Notes: a model not told the origin generated them from the sequence alone. DNA of 64,000 nucleotides from Aureispira sp. CCB-E (GCF_031326345.1 NZ_CP133671.1:4278001-4342000); one strand, 5' to 3'; shown: positions 24,642 to 33,959, numbered from the stretch's first letter. A program made the numbers and translations.

Positions 24642-25421
24642 TTATTTGCCTTTAAATTCAGGTTTTCTCTTTTCCAAAAAAGCGTTTACACCTTCTTCAT
24701 AATCGGCACTTCGACTCGCTTCTATTTGATATTTGCCTTCCATCTCCAATTGACTATCCAAGTCATTTTGCATGCCTGCATTGATCAATTCTTTGGTCAT
24801 CCCTAAAGCTTTAGTTGGCATCTTAGCCAAAGAAGTTGCCAAGTTCATGACCTGCTCCTCAAATTGCTCGTCCTCTACATATTGATAGATCAATCCCATT
24901 TCAACAGCTCCTTGTGCTGTAATTTTGTTGCTCAACATCATCATAGCAGTCGCTCGTTGCATCCCTACTAAGCGTGGCAAAAAGAATGTTCCTCCACTAT
25001 CAGGCACCAAACCAATTTTACTAAATGCCTGTGTAAAGCTAGCCGATTTCTTGGCAATTGTCATATCACAAGCAAAAGCAATATTTGCTCCTGCTCCAGC
25101 TGCGACACCATTTACAGCAGCAAGAACAGGTTTCTTAATTGTTCTAATAGCCTTGATTATTGGATTGTAATGTTCGTTCAAAATCATCTCAAAACTGATC
25201 CCATTATCCTCTGTTGCCTCCTTCAAATCCTGACCAGCGCAAAAAGCTCGGCCCTCTCCTGTCAACACAATTGCACGAATGGTTTCATCTTTGGCACAAG
25301 CATCCAATCGCTCCAACAAAGCAAAAGCCATTTCTCGATTAAAGCTGTTAAATGCTTTGGGTCTATTGAGCGTTAATATTGCGACGCCATTTTCTTGTTT
25401 AAATTGAACCGTTTCTGACAT
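24642..25421 (-). CDS. paaG: Enoyl-CoA hydratase/isomerase of phenylacetate degradation
   Basis: The 259-residue crotonase-fold protein shows the oxyanion segments GEGRAFCAGQDLKE and AAVNGVAAGAGANIAFACDM, then LVPDSGGTFFLPRLVG as in PaaG. PaaG rearranges ring-1,2-epoxyphenylacetyl-CoA to the oxepin and also isomerises double bonds later in the pathway. The length and the run of paaG, paaH and paaI in one direction support the name. A region of 245 bp separates it from paaD. Confidence 0.87.
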   Translation of the reverse strand: MSETVQFKQENGVAILTLNRPKAFNSFNREMAFALLERLDACAKDETIRAIVLTGEGRAFCAGQDLKEATEDNGISFEMILNEHYNPIIKAIRTIKKPVLAAVNGVAAGAGANIAFACDMTIAKKSASFTQAFSKIGLVPDSGGTFFLPRLVGMQRATAMMMLSNKITAQGAVEMGLIYQYVEDEQFEEQVMNLATSLAKMPTKALGMTKELINAGMQNDLDSQLEMEGKYQIEASRSADYEEGVNAFLEKRKPEFKGK

Positions 25422-25592
25422 TTTTAGATTGTTCTTTATTCTAGCAATTCACTTTATGCACAGAGTAACTCCAAGCAACTTATGGGGCTCAAAGCTTATT
25501 CGTGAGCTGCTATTATTAATAAATATTAAGTAATCGTTCATTTTAGCCCGCTTACTCAAGTATATTTTTAGATAATTATCTTTTGGTAATTA

Positions 25593-25612
25593 AGCTCGCG
25601 ATCTTACGAGCT
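25593..25612. repeat. Short hairpin between paaD and paaG
   Basis: AGCTCG/CGAGCT arms with an 8-nt loop. There is no T-tract on the minus strand, so it is more likely an mRNA-processing or stability element than a terminator. Confidence 0.3.
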
Positions 25613-25666
25613 AAAAAAGTAAAAAAGCAACGACCACATAGTAGCAGCGTAGCTAACTACTAAGTT

Positions 25667-26158
25667 CTAATGACATTTAAAATAATCAAAAGGTTCTTTG
25701 CAGTCCGAACATTGATACAAAGCCTTGCAAGCTGTAGAACCAAATTGACTCAACATCTCTGTGTTTCGAGAATGACACCTTGGACATTCAATTTTTTTTG
25801 CTTCGCCAAATAAGACACTTTTGTCTATCGTTGTTCCTTCAGGAGGAGCAATCCCGTATTCCTTCAATTTCTTCTTTCCTGATTCTGACATCCAATCGGT
25901 TGTCCATGCGGGAGACAACACCATTTTTACCGCCACATTATCATAACCATTCTCCTGTAAAACCGAACGGATTTCTACCTCAATCATATCCATTGCAGGG
26001 CAGCCCGAATAAGTTGGCGTAATCACTACTTCTATTTGCCCTTCTTGCGCTCTCACATCTCGAATCACTCCCATATCAATCACCGTCAAAACAGGAATCT
26101 CAGGATCTGAAACCTGTTCCAACAATGTCCATACTTCTTGTGTTTCTTTTTTCGTCAT
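25667..26158 (-). CDS. paaD: Phenylacetyl-CoA epoxidase subunit PaaD
   Basis: I chose ATG 26158 (MTKKETQEVWTLLEQVSDPEIPV) over a TTG extension to 26221; this gives 163 residues, the usual PaaD length. Residues 5-95 form the MIP18/DUF59 domain (DPEIPVLTVIDMGVIRDV, TPTYSGCPAMDMI). The C-terminus is Cys-rich (CPRCHSRNTEM ... CKALYQCSDCKEPFDYFKCH), as in PaaD. PaaD supports maturation of the PaaABCE epoxidase that opens the aromatic ring of phenylacetyl-CoA. The catalytic subunits PaaA, PaaB, PaaC and PaaE would be expected upstream, but no such genes lie in the window. Confidence 0.9.
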   Translation of the reverse strand: MTKKETQEVWTLLEQVSDPEIPVLTVIDMGVIRDVRAQEGQIEVVITPTYSGCPAMDMIEVEIRSVLQENGYDNVAVKMVLSPAWTTDWMSESGKKKLKEYGIAPPEGTTIDKSVLFGEAKKIECPRCHSRNTEMLSQFGSTACKALYQCSDCKEPFDYFKCH

Positions 26159-26407
26159 AATATTGAATTCTTTAAACAAAAATACATTAAAATTAGAGGA
26201 TTCAAAGTTTGCAACTATCAATTTTTAGATTTATAATACATTATAAATTCTATTACAATCCTATAAACAAACAACCATGTTAGAAAATGATTATGGTGTA
26301 TTAGATAACGGTCATTCTAATGCTTAATATTGCTAGAATTGCAACTAATCATTCTCTTTAATCCTTCCAATTTAGGCATTATTATTAGCAACAAATAAAA
26401 CTTGTAA

Positions 26408-26977
26408 ATGATCGCTCAAAGCAATGGTTTTATAGTAAATGGCTTTAAAATCCCTCCTTTTACCTTAAATAAAGGAGACTTTATTCTTTTATTCGTAGAA
26501 AATAGCTTTGAAGCATTGCATCTAAAGGAACAACTTTTCTTGCTTTTTAGTAGCAAGAAACTACATCCAAAATTAACAATCAATGAAAACATAACTACTG
26601 TTGCTAACATACAACTCAATAGCATCAAAGAGTTTTTTATCCCCACCAGTGTTCAAAAGTATATTTACAAAAATGCTAAAACACCTTCAAACACTCTACA
26701 TCAAATTGTTTCTTTTGAGAATATTTTTCCTAATTCTAAAATTACCCATTTACCTGGTACTGACAGAAAATTAATATCATTATTGACTACACTTTCTTAC
26801 ACTAGGAATATTATCTTTGATTTAGGAGGTCTAGATCCATTAGGTGCTGAAAAAATAGTCAATGAGGTTACCAATCAACTAATGCACAAAGGTGGTGCAG
26901 CAATTTTAATAGACTCTTTTGAAGGGTTTGAAAACAGGTGCAGCCAATTTCTAAAAATAAGCCGTTGTTCACAATAA
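26408..26977 (+). CDS. Unrecognised protein resembling a degenerate ABC ATPase
   Basis: The 189-residue protein looks like a shortened ABC nucleotide-binding domain that has lost its active site. FKIPPFTLNKGDFILLFVENSFEALHLKEQLF (about 13-44) matches the strand-loop-helix around Walker A, but the GxGKST loop is replaced by ENSFEAL. Residues 119-131 take the place of the signature region, without LSGGQ. NIIFDLGGLDPLGAEKI (134-150) resembles a Walker B/D-loop with the catalytic Glu missing, and AAILIDS sits where the H-loop strand would be. It cannot hydrolyse ATP by this route. No transporter partner is next to it. The fold call is inference from pattern order; it could instead be a novel protein. 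Confidence 0.5.
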   Translation: MIAQSNGFIVNGFKIPPFTLNKGDFILLFVENSFEALHLKEQLFLLFSSKKLHPKLTINENITTVANIQLNSIKEFFIPTSVQKYIYKNAKTPSNTLHQIVSFENIFPNSKITHLPGTDRKLISLLTTLSYTRNIIFDLGGLDPLGAEKIVNEVTNQLMHKGGAAILIDSFEGFENRCSQFLKISRCSQ

Positions 26978-27113
26978 GTACTTTAGCAAGCTAAAACAAG
27001 ACGTTTTGATGAAGAACAATGCAAAAGAAAGTTACTTTTTAGCTATATTTTTTCTGAATGATTACTTAGACCTCTATTGATTCAATATACTAATTGATAA
27101 AAAAATCCAAATA

Positions 27114-27482
27114 ATGAAAGACACTACAAAACAAGATGAGCGCATTGCAAAAATGACATTTGCCTCTGTATACCCGCATTACGTTCATAAAGTAGAGAAA
27201 AAAGGAAGAACTAAAGCTGAACTACATCAAGTTTTAGAATGGTTAACAGGCTATGATGAAAGCGCCTTACAAAAGCAAATAGAGGACAAGGTGTCTTTTG
27301 AAACATTTTTTAAAAATGCCTCCTTGCATCCCAATACACCTCTTATTACAGGTGTCATCTGTGGCTATAGAGTAGAAGAGATCAAAACTCCTTTGACACA
27401 ACAAGTTAGGTATTTAGATAAATTAGTTGATGAATTGGCAAAAGGGCGTAAAATGGAGAAAATTCTACGTAGCAATGCCTAA
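27114..27482 (+). CDS. DUF2200-family protein
   Basis: The 122-residue protein has the family pattern [41 protein letters not shown], then [27 protein letters not shown] and [23 protein letters not shown]2200 proteins are small, probably helical and of unknown function. It ends 24 bp before the convergent K+ channel gene. No partner gene is obvious. Confidence 0.85.
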   Translation: MKDTTKQDERIAKMTFASVYPHYVHKVEKKGRTKAELHQVLEWLTGYDESALQKQIEDKVSFETFFKNASLHPNTPLITGVICGYRVEEIKTPLTQQVRYLDKLVDELAKGRKMEKILRSNA

Positions 27483-27506
27483 TGTTATTTTTATAGGGTG
27501 CTTTTT

Positions 27507-28607
27507 TTAATAACGTGAATGTGTGTTTTGATCCTCCGATGGAGGTTGATTCATCATAATTCTGTCTTGGAATAGTTTAATTTGATTTAAATCACCCAAA
27601 ACAACCAACGTCATTCCTTTCTTGATAATAATATCAGGCTTGGGGTTGACATCATATTGTCCCCCTACTCTTCTAACCCCAATAATATTGACACCAGTAT
27701 GAGAGCGTAGGCTTAAATCTAAAATCGATTTGTCTCGATATTCCTTTTTTAATTCATCATAATGTACCTCTTTGAAATGGATCGACACATCTCCCATATT
27801 GGAAATAATGCTAAAAAACTCCACGACATTGGGCTGATGAATTAGAGTTGCCATATAAAATCCCCCAATCACCTCTGTTAACACAACATGATTGGCACCT
27901 GCTCTTAATAATTTCTTTTCCGCAGTACGATCTGTCGCTCTAGTTATAATTCTCAATTTAGGGTTCAACTGTCTTGCTGTTAGAACAGTATAGACATTCA
28001 AAGCATTCTCATTATAGGTTACCACCACCGCTTTTGCATTGTGAATTCCTGCATCAATCAAAATTTCATCATCGGTAGCATCTCCTTCCATAAACAAGTA
28101 CTTCAGTTCTCTCAAATCCTCAAACTGTTTCCCCTCTGGTTCTATCACGACAAAAGGCAAATTATTCTTTGTCAACTCTTTGCAAATTTGTCGACCATGA
28201 CGACCAAAACCGCAAACAATGGTGTGGTCTTCTAGTTTCTGTATTTTTTGGTACATTTTATAATCTTTTAAGAAAACTCTCAGTTCGCCTTCTAGAATAA
28301 AATTGGAAATAATAGAAATTGCATAAGCAAAAACACCCAAATTAAAAATAATCAAAAAGGACGTAAATACCTGTCCATTGGGAGACAAGGGTTGCACTTC
28401 CCCAAACCCTACTGTCGACAAGGTGATAATGGTCATATAAAACGCCTCTGAAAAAGTATAATGATCTATTGTCATAAATCCCACGATCCCAGTGACTGTA
28501 GTCGTACATAGCAAAACAATCGCCAATAAAATATTTCGAATATATTTATTGACACGTTGAAAACGCTGTATCCGTACCGAATTTTTATGATAGCTACCTG
28601 GAAGCAT
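27507..28607 (-). CDS. Potassium channel with RCK (TrkA-N/TrkA-C) domains
   Basis: The 366-residue protein has two membrane helices (about 24-45 and 78-104) around a pore loop with the K+ selectivity filter TVGFGE (65-70). A cytoplasmic RCK domain follows (about 127-245): DHTIVCGFGRHGRQICKEL with the Rossmann GxGxxG, then MEGDATDDEIL and NALNVYTVLTARQLNP. A TrkA-C domain follows at about 255-345 (SILDLSLRSHTGVNIIGVRR ... GMTLVVLGD). This is the MthK/Kch-like layout for ligand-gated K+ flux across the inner membrane. The gating ligand is not evident. Confidence 0.92.
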   Translation of the reverse strand: MLPGSYHKNSVRIQRFQRVNKYIRNILLAIVLLCTTTVTGIVGFMTIDHYTFSEAFYMTIITLSTVGFGEVQPLSPNGQVFTSFLIIFNLGVFAYAISIISNFILEGELRVFLKDYKMYQKIQKLEDHTIVCGFGRHGRQICKELTKNNLPFVVIEPEGKQFEDLRELKYLFMEGDATDDEILIDAGIHNAKAVVVTYNENALNVYTVLTARQLNPKLRIITRATDRTAEKKLLRAGANHVVLTEVIGGFYMATLIHQPNVVEFFSIISNMGDVSIHFKEVHYDELKKEYRDKSILDLSLRSHTGVNIIGVRRVGGQYDVNPKPDIIIKKGMTLVVLGDLNQIKLFQDRIMMNQPPSEDQNTHSRY

Positions 28608-28689
28608 TGACAGAGGATTCTTTTAAACAAGGGGTTGGTCTGACTATTGAACGAAGTAAAAGAAAGATAACAAATTACACATAACTTGG

Positions 28690-28727
28690 TACTCTGTACT
28701 AGAAATTTCTTTCATTTTGGCAGAGTA
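28690..28727 (-). terminator. Possible terminator of the pseudouridine synthase gene
   Basis: Perfect 7-bp arms TACTCTG/CAGAGTA (28690-28696 with 28721-28727), 34 bp after the stop codon at 28761. No clear T-tract follows on the minus strand. Confidence 0.35.
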
Positions 28728-28760
28728 TTGAGAGTGAGAGATAATCTGTAAAATGCTTTT

Positions 28761-29486
28761 TTATTTCCCCCATTTGTTCAATTGATTCAAAATAGCCCGC
28801 ATATCTTTGGGATAAGCGCATTCTATTTCTATGGCTTTTTGGGTAATTGGATGCTCAAAACTTAAATAATGCGCATGAAGCGGTACCCTTGTTAGCAAAG
28901 GACGCTCGTCTGTATGTTTCTTTAGATTGAATTTTTTTCGTTTTATTTCAGAAAGATATAGTTCTTCTTTGTTTGCATAAAGAGGATCTACCGCCAAAGG
29001 ATGTCCCAAGTGTTTTAAGTGAATTCTAATTTGATGGGTTCTACCTGTTAAAATTGTTGCCTCAATCAATGCAAATTGACCATAACTATCTAGTACTTTA
29101 TATTCTGTAACAGAGGGTTTTCCTCGTTTAATATCTACTCGCATACCACCTTCTTTATTAGGTGACAAGCCTGCATCAATTACCCCTTCGCTTTCAAACG
29201 GAACTCCTTGTACAATAGCGTGATAACGTTTCAATGGTATGCGTTCTTGAAATTGCAAACTCAACAAACGGTGGGCTTCTTTGGTCTTTGCAAAGCAGAT
29301 AATACCACTCGTCCCTTTGTCCAATCTATGGACGACATACACTTCTTCATAAGTCGTTTGAAGGATATTGTATAAATTGGGGATATCTGTTCTGTATCGG
29401 TCAGGGATAGTCAGCAAACCACTGCGTTTGTCCACGATTATTAAATGCTCATCTTCGAATAAAACAGTATAGTCCTTTTTTGCCAT
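28761..29486 (-). CDS. RluA-family pseudouridine synthase
   Basis: The 241-residue protein lacks the S4 domain and has the family core: LIIVDKRSGLLTIPDRY, the catalytic motif VHRLDKGTSGIICFAKT with the catalytic Asp in HRLDKGTSG, LKRYHAIVQG, and GRTHQIRIHLKHLGHPLAVDPLY. It converts uridine to pseudouridine in rRNA or tRNA. Lacking the S4 domain it resembles RluA/TruC more than RluC/RluD, but the exact site cannot be read. It is divergent from pncB with a 134-bp spacer. Confidence 0.9.
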   Translation of the reverse strand: MAKKDYTVLFEDEHLIIVDKRSGLLTIPDRYRTDIPNLYNILQTTYEEVYVVHRLDKGTSGIICFAKTKEAHRLLSLQFQERIPLKRYHAIVQGVPFESEGVIDAGLSPNKEGGMRVDIKRGKPSVTEYKVLDSYGQFALIEATILTGRTHQIRIHLKHLGHPLAVDPLYANKEELYLSEIKRKKFNLKKHTDERPLLTRVPLHAHYLSFEHPITQKAIEIECAYPKDMRAILNQLNKWGK

Positions 29487-29542
29487 TTCTTTATAAACCT
29501 CTTTGAGGCGATTAATTGTTATTTTTTTGTTTTAATTTGCTT

Positions 29543-29565
29543 CTTAGTTTGTATTTAAAACTAAG
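29543..29565. promoter_or_regulatory. Palindrome in the pncB upstream region
   Basis: CTTAGTTT-gtattta-AAACTAAG is a perfect 8-bp inverted repeat with a 7-nt spacer, 55 bp upstream of pncB and 57 bp upstream of the divergent pseudouridine synthase gene. An operator is possible, for example for the NrtR-like protein encoded after pncB, but no second copy was seen in the window. Confidence 0.3.
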
Positions 29566-29620
29566 CTACCTTATATTGTGTGGGAAAGTTACAAAATAAT
29601 AAGAATCATTCAAAGCTTTT

Positions 29621-31057
29621 ATGAATCACCTTAAAACTCGTTATCAAACAAACTTAGGTTTGTTGACTGATTTGTATCAATTAACCATGGCCTATGGCTA
29701 TTGGAAAACGGGCTCTGCTGAAGACGAAGCTGTCTTTCATCTTTTTTATAGAAAACCTCCATTTGGGGCTAAATATACGATTGCTTGTGGTTTAGAGAAT
29801 GTCATTCATTTTTTAAATGAGTTTAGATTGACGCCTTCTGACTTAGCTTATTTAAAAAGTTTAAAAACATCTAACAACCAAGTTTTATTTGAACCAGAAT
29901 TTTTAGATTATTTGAGTCATTTAAAATTTACTTGTGATATTGATGCGGTAGAAGAAGGAACAGTAGTTTTTCCCCACGAACCTTTGCTGAGAGTTACAGG
30001 TCCTTTATTGCAAGCTCAATTAATTGAAACGTTTCTATTAAACAGCCTCAACTTTCAAACTTTGATCGCTACAAAAGCTGCTCGAATTGTAGCTGCTGCG
30101 GGCGGGGACGCTGTACTTGAATTTGGATTGCGTAGGGCGCAAGGAATAGACGGAGGACTCTCTGCTAGCCGAGCTGCTTATATTGGTGGATGTGTAGCCA
30201 CGAGCAATTTGCTAGCAGGAAGGATTTACGATATTCCTGTCAAAGGCACCCATGCGCATAGTTGGGTTATGAGTTTTGATAATGAACTAGATGCTTTCGA
30301 AGCTTACGCTAGAACACTCCCTCATAATTGTATTTTTTTGGTGGATACTTTTGATAGTATCAAAGGTATTGAGAAAGCGATTCAAGTTGCGCAACAACTC
30401 CGTGAGAAAGGGCAGAATTTTTTAGGCATTCGATTGGATAGTGGCGACTTGTGTACTTTAAGTATCCAAGCAAGGGCTTTGTTAGATGCAGCAGGTTTTG
30501 AACAAGCTAAAATTGTGGCAAGCGATAATTTAGACGAGCATAAAATTAGCCACCTAAAAGCCAAAGGTGCGTTGATTGATGTTTGGGGAGTTGGTACTAA
30601 TTTGGTCACCGCCAAAGATGAACCAGCTTTGGGAGGCGTTTATAAATTGGCTGCCATTAAGAAACAAGGAAGTGATTGGGTGTACAAACTAAAACTATCC
30701 AATACTCCCAACAAAGTTTCAACACCTGGCATTTTACAAGTGCGTCGTTATTTTATGAGCGATGGGCAACCCTTTGGCGATATGATTTGGAATACAGATA
30801 ATACGGAACTATTTCCTCTAATCCAAAGTTTTGATGGCAGAACAATTGTTGCGGACAATCGGCTTTTTAAAGATTTGCTAATTCCTATTTTTAGGAAAGG
30901 TGAATTAGTATACCAAAGTCCTTCTATCCATCAAATCAGAAGGCATCGACAAGAACAAGTCAAGTTGTTTCAACAAGTTGATTTCAAGTTGTATCCGATG
31001 GGATTAGAACAACAACTCAATCAACAAAAACTCCAATTGATTCAACACTATTTGTAG
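29621..31057 (+). CDS. pncB: Nicotinate phosphoribosyltransferase
   Basis: The 478-residue protein has LLTDLYQLTMAYGYWKTG at the N-terminus and FGLRRAQGIDGGLSASRAAYIGG, followed by PVKGTHAHSWVMSF, where the His that is autophosphorylated in this family is located. GIRLDSGDL and DVWGVGTNLVTAKD, which bind the phosphoribosyl substrate, come next. It converts nicotinate and PRPP to nicotinate mononucleotide in NAD salvage. The length fits the long PncB subgroup. A terminator and a MITE-like element separate it from the Nudix regulator gene downstream. Confidence 0.93.
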   Translation: MNHLKTRYQTNLGLLTDLYQLTMAYGYWKTGSAEDEAVFHLFYRKPPFGAKYTIACGLENVIHFLNEFRLTPSDLAYLKSLKTSNNQVLFEPEFLDYLSHLKFTCDIDAVEEGTVVFPHEPLLRVTGPLLQAQLIETFLLNSLNFQTLIATKAARIVAAAGGDAVLEFGLRRAQGIDGGLSASRAAYIGGCVATSNLLAGRIYDIPVKGTHAHSWVMSFDNELDAFEAYARTLPHNCIFLVDTFDSIKGIEKAIQVAQQLREKGQNFLGIRLDSGDLCTLSIQARALLDAAGFEQAKIVASDNLDEHKISHLKAKGALIDVWGVGTNLVTAKDEPALGGVYKLAAIKKQGSDWVYKLKLSNTPNKVSTPGILQVRRYFMSDGQPFGDMIWNTDNTELFPLIQSFDGRTIVADNRLFKDLLIPIFRKGELVYQSPSIHQIRRHRQEQVKLFQQVDFKLYPMGLEQQLNQQKLQLIQHYL

Positions 31058-31085
31058 CCTTCAAATTTATTAAAAATTATCTAGC

Positions 31086-31113
31086 AAGAAGGTATATTAA
31101 TTTTTACCTTCTT
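31086..31113 (+). terminator. Terminator of pncB
   Basis: Perfect 9-bp stem AAGAAGGTA/TACCTTCTT with a 10-nt AT loop, 29 bp after the pncB stop. Only a weak T-tract follows. Confidence 0.6.
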
Positions 31114-31120
31114 ATCTAAA

Positions 31121-31248
31121 CAATAGTTCGTCAAAAAACCTTATTTAATTGATAATCAACAAGTTAAAAACTTGTTGTATTTTATGTTAAAAAATTGATT
31201 ATCAACACAATATAAATGTGCTTTTTATCTAAAAAAAACGAACTATTA
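31121..31248. repeat. MITE-like palindromic element, copy upstream of the Nudix gene (128 bp)
   Basis: The ends are CAATAGTTCG and CGAACTATTA, inverted at 9 of 10 positions, with the direct repeat CTAAA on both sides (31116-31120 and 31249-31253). Inside lie TTGATAATCAA and its complement TTGATTATCAA, plus a perfect hairpin CAACAAGTT/AACTTGTTG. Reverse-complemented, it aligns along most of its length with the 47755-47900 element, including the shared block GCACATTTATATT. It ends 19 bp before the Nudix start codon. Confidence 0.75.
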
Positions 31249-31267
31249 CTAAAAATATGCTTAAAAT

Positions 31268-31981
31268 ATGCTTTATAATAAAACAAATTACAAACCTTCT
31301 GTAACCGTAGACTGCGTGGTTTTTGGATTGGACAAAAGTGCAGATGTTCGTGTTTTATTAATCAAACGTGCTTACGAACCCTTCAAAAACGCTTGGGCAA
31401 TTCCTGGTGGTTTCATCAAAGAAAATGAAACCTTAGATGCCGCTGCTCAACGTGAACTAGAGGAAGAAACAGGTGTTCGAGATATTTTTATAGAACAACT
31501 CTACACCTTTGGAAGTTTGGATAGAGACCCTAGAGGGCATGTCATTAGTGTTGCTTACTTTGCATTAATTAATTTAGAAGAACACCCTACTTCTGCAGCA
31601 ACCGATGCACAAGACGCTCAATGGTTCAAATTATCTGAAGTTCCCGAACTAGCCTTTGACCATGCCCAAATTTTAGATATGGCCATCAAACGCTTAGACT
31701 CGAAAGTTCGCTACCAACCCATTGGTTTTGAATTATTACCAGACAAATTCACACTGAGTGAATTACAAAATTTATACGAAACTATCTTAGGTAGAGCATT
31801 AAATCGTCGAAACTTTCGATCTAAAATCCTAAAAATGGGTATTTTGGAACAACTAGAACGCCAGAAGGATGTTCCTCATCGCCCTGCTTTCTTGTATAAA
31901 TTCAACAAAGAGAAGTACGAAGAATTGACTAAAAATGGTTTTGAATTTGCTATTTCACCTCCCAAAGAACGACATACTTAA
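31268..31981 (+). CDS. NrtR-like Nudix protein with winged-helix domain
   Basis: The 237-residue protein has an intact Nudix box (48-70: [24 protein letters not shown]), so hydrolase activity is possible. A C-terminal winged helix (about 155-235: [36 protein letters not shown]) follows, as in NrtR-type regulators that sense ADP-ribose and repress NAD metabolism genes. Its place after pncB supports an NAD-related role, although related proteins in Bacteroidota control sugar genes instead. A repeat element 19 bp upstream supplies its leader. Confidence 0.85.
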   Translation: MLYNKTNYKPSVTVDCVVFGLDKSADVRVLLIKRAYEPFKNAWAIPGGFIKENETLDAAAQRELEEETGVRDIFIEQLYTFGSLDRDPRGHVISVAYFALINLEEHPTSAATDAQDAQWFKLSEVPELAFDHAQILDMAIKRLDSKVRYQPIGFELLPDKFTLSELQNLYETILGRALNRRNFRSKILKMGILEQLERQKDVPHRPAFLYKFNKEKYEELTKNGFEFAISPPKERHT

Positions 31982-32005
31982 CCACATTATAGAAGTATTA
32001 TAACC

Positions 32006-33448
32006 ATGAAAAACAACCTCTTACTATTTCTATGTTTTATAACAATTCATAACCTTCAAGGACAAGATACACATTACTGGACCAATCAATTTGGAGCACG
32101 TGCCTCTTTTCTTGGCGGTTCTGTAATCTCGGGGTTGGATGATAACAGTGCCGTTTATTACAACCCTGCTAATTTAGCGTTTATCAAGCAAAGTACGGTT
32201 TCTTTAAATACCTCTGTTTATAAATATACCGACTTGTATATCGGTAATGGAGGAGGAACTAATGTAGATTTAAACTCTCAAAGGATTAGTTTGTATCAAC
32301 AAATGATTTCTGGTTTGCTAACTAAAAATCCAGAGAAAAAATGGCGTCTAGGTTTCAACATCTTAACACGCCAACACGTTAATATTGACATGACTCAACG
32401 CCATGAGATGACTTATGAGCTCAACCCTAATCAAGCTGGTGCAGAAAATTATATTGGTAGTGTCGAGTTGCGAAATAACCTAAATGAAACTTGGGCTTGT
32501 TTGGGGGCTGGTTATAAATTAAGCGAAAATTTTTCTGTTGGTCTAACAGCAATTGTCACCTATCGCTCTCAACGGCATACTTTTTCTTACACAGCGCGTT
32601 CTATTAGTGGAGATTCGACCTATATTTCTAACAACATTCCATTTGACATAGCAACCAACTCATTTTATCTACATACACGCACCAATATGATTGGAGGACT
32701 ACTAAAAGCTGGCTTTCACGCTCGTTTTAATGGCTGGCGTTTTGGTCTCAACATCTCTTCACCTTCCATAACAATATGGGGAGAATCTAGGGTTCAAAGA
32801 GAACTTAGTCAAACCAATCTTCCTGGCAATGTTGATAAAATTCAAACAGGAGAACAAACTCAATTAAAATCACAATATAAATACCCATTGAGCATAGGGC
32901 TTGGCGTTTCCTATGTTTATAAAACAGGTTTAATCAGCTTTACAGGAGAATACTTTTCGAGCATCAAACAGTATAAAATGATTGAATCAGACCCTAGCCA
33001 ACCTACTTTTCCTGCCTTTTTGAGCCGCCCTGGCATAGACTTTTTCACCATTCATCATGGTGCCAACCAAGTTATCAACGGAGCAATTGGTTGGGAACAA
33101 CAAATCATTGATAAAATTCGTCTGCACATAGGTTTTCGCAGCGACTTTAGTTATGCAAGGCGTTCTGACCGAATCAGAGAAGGTGACTTAACAATTGTCA
33201 GCGCTCCTATTGATTTGTGGCATTTTTCTTCAGGCATATCTTGGCGTAGAAAGGCAAGCTTGATGAGTATCGGTGTCAACTACACCTATGGTCATCGAGA
33301 CAAAGGCTTTAGTCAGTTAGTCAATTTTACAGAACCTGTTATCCAATCTCCACTTTTTTTAATCGGAAAACGCAACGAAAGTGCTTTTATGAACTACCAT
33401 GCCATAACGCTTTTAATTGGTTATACCTATTATTTTGCTTTAAAATAA
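32006..33448 (+). CDS. FadL/OmpP1-like outer-membrane transport protein
   Basis: The 480-residue protein has a signal peptide (MKNNLLLFLCFITIHNLQGQ) and the FadL-type N-terminal motif SVISGLDDNSAVYYNPANLAF. It then has alternating amphipathic strands to the end (GAGYKLSENFSVGLTAIVTYR, GFHARFNGWRFGLNIS, LIGYTYYF). FadL-type barrels carry hydrophobic molecules such as fatty acids across the outer membrane. It starts 24 bp after the Nudix stop, so the two may be co-transcribed. The substrate is unknown. Confidence 0.8.
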   Translation: MKNNLLLFLCFITIHNLQGQDTHYWTNQFGARASFLGGSVISGLDDNSAVYYNPANLAFIKQSTVSLNTSVYKYTDLYIGNGGGTNVDLNSQRISLYQQMISGLLTKNPEKKWRLGFNILTRQHVNIDMTQRHEMTYELNPNQAGAENYIGSVELRNNLNETWACLGAGYKLSENFSVGLTAIVTYRSQRHTFSYTARSISGDSTYISNNIPFDIATNSFYLHTRTNMIGGLLKAGFHARFNGWRFGLNISSPSITIWGESRVQRELSQTNLPGNVDKIQTGEQTQLKSQYKYPLSIGLGVSYVYKTGLISFTGEYFSSIKQYKMIESDPSQPTFPAFLSRPGIDFFTIHHGANQVINGAIGWEQQIIDKIRLHIGFRSDFSYARRSDRIREGDLTIVSAPIDLWHFSSGISWRRKASLMSIGVNYTYGHRDKGFSQLVNFTEPVIQSPLFLIGKRNESAFMNYHAITLLIGYTYYFALK

Positions 33449-33959
33449 GTTTGTAATAACTGCCTAGCTATTGCTACTAATTAGCAAGCAATTGAATAAA
33501 AATTAGCTCTAAGCTTCTTCAAGTGTTTTTTTTAACATCAAATAAAACATAAAAGAATAACTAGTTTAAGAATATCTAATTTAGATAATCCAACACATTC
33601 TTTTTCAACGCTCAATAACTATTCGGTAGTGGTTGAATGGCTTGAAACTAAAAAAAACATGTCTTTACTTTCTTTAAATCATCGTCTACATTTGCGATAC
33701 CAAACTAATCAGAGAAACACATTGTTCATTAAAACATTTTATTGCCCTTGTCTTTAAAATTCATTCATCTGCTCAATTGATGACAAGACTAACTAATAGT
33801 AACCTGTAACTACTTACACTGATTTACTCCCCACCATTTATTTTTATATAAAAATAAGATGTTTAGTTTTTTTACTAAAGTAAAATCTACTTTAGCCCAC
33901 CCCCTATTGTGCTGTATTTTACAAAAACTTTTTTTTTATTAACACAGATTAAATTTTTT
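33449..33959. other. Gene-free stretch before the T9SS cargo gene
   Basis: It holds a weak hairpin TTGCTA/TAGCAA (33471-33487) soon after the FadL-like stop, and a perfect inverted repeat CTAAAGTA/TACTTTAG (33875-33895) 65 bp upstream of the next start codon, which could be an operator. Nothing else is recognisable. Confidence 0.4.

Noticed and set aside
31150-31220. Palindromes TTGATAATCAA and CAACAAGTT/AACTTGTTG before the Nudix gene, first read as an NrtR operator
   Set aside because: They are internal parts of the MITE-like element 31121-31248; the TTGATAATCA core recurs in the element at 47755-47900, which is not near NAD genes.
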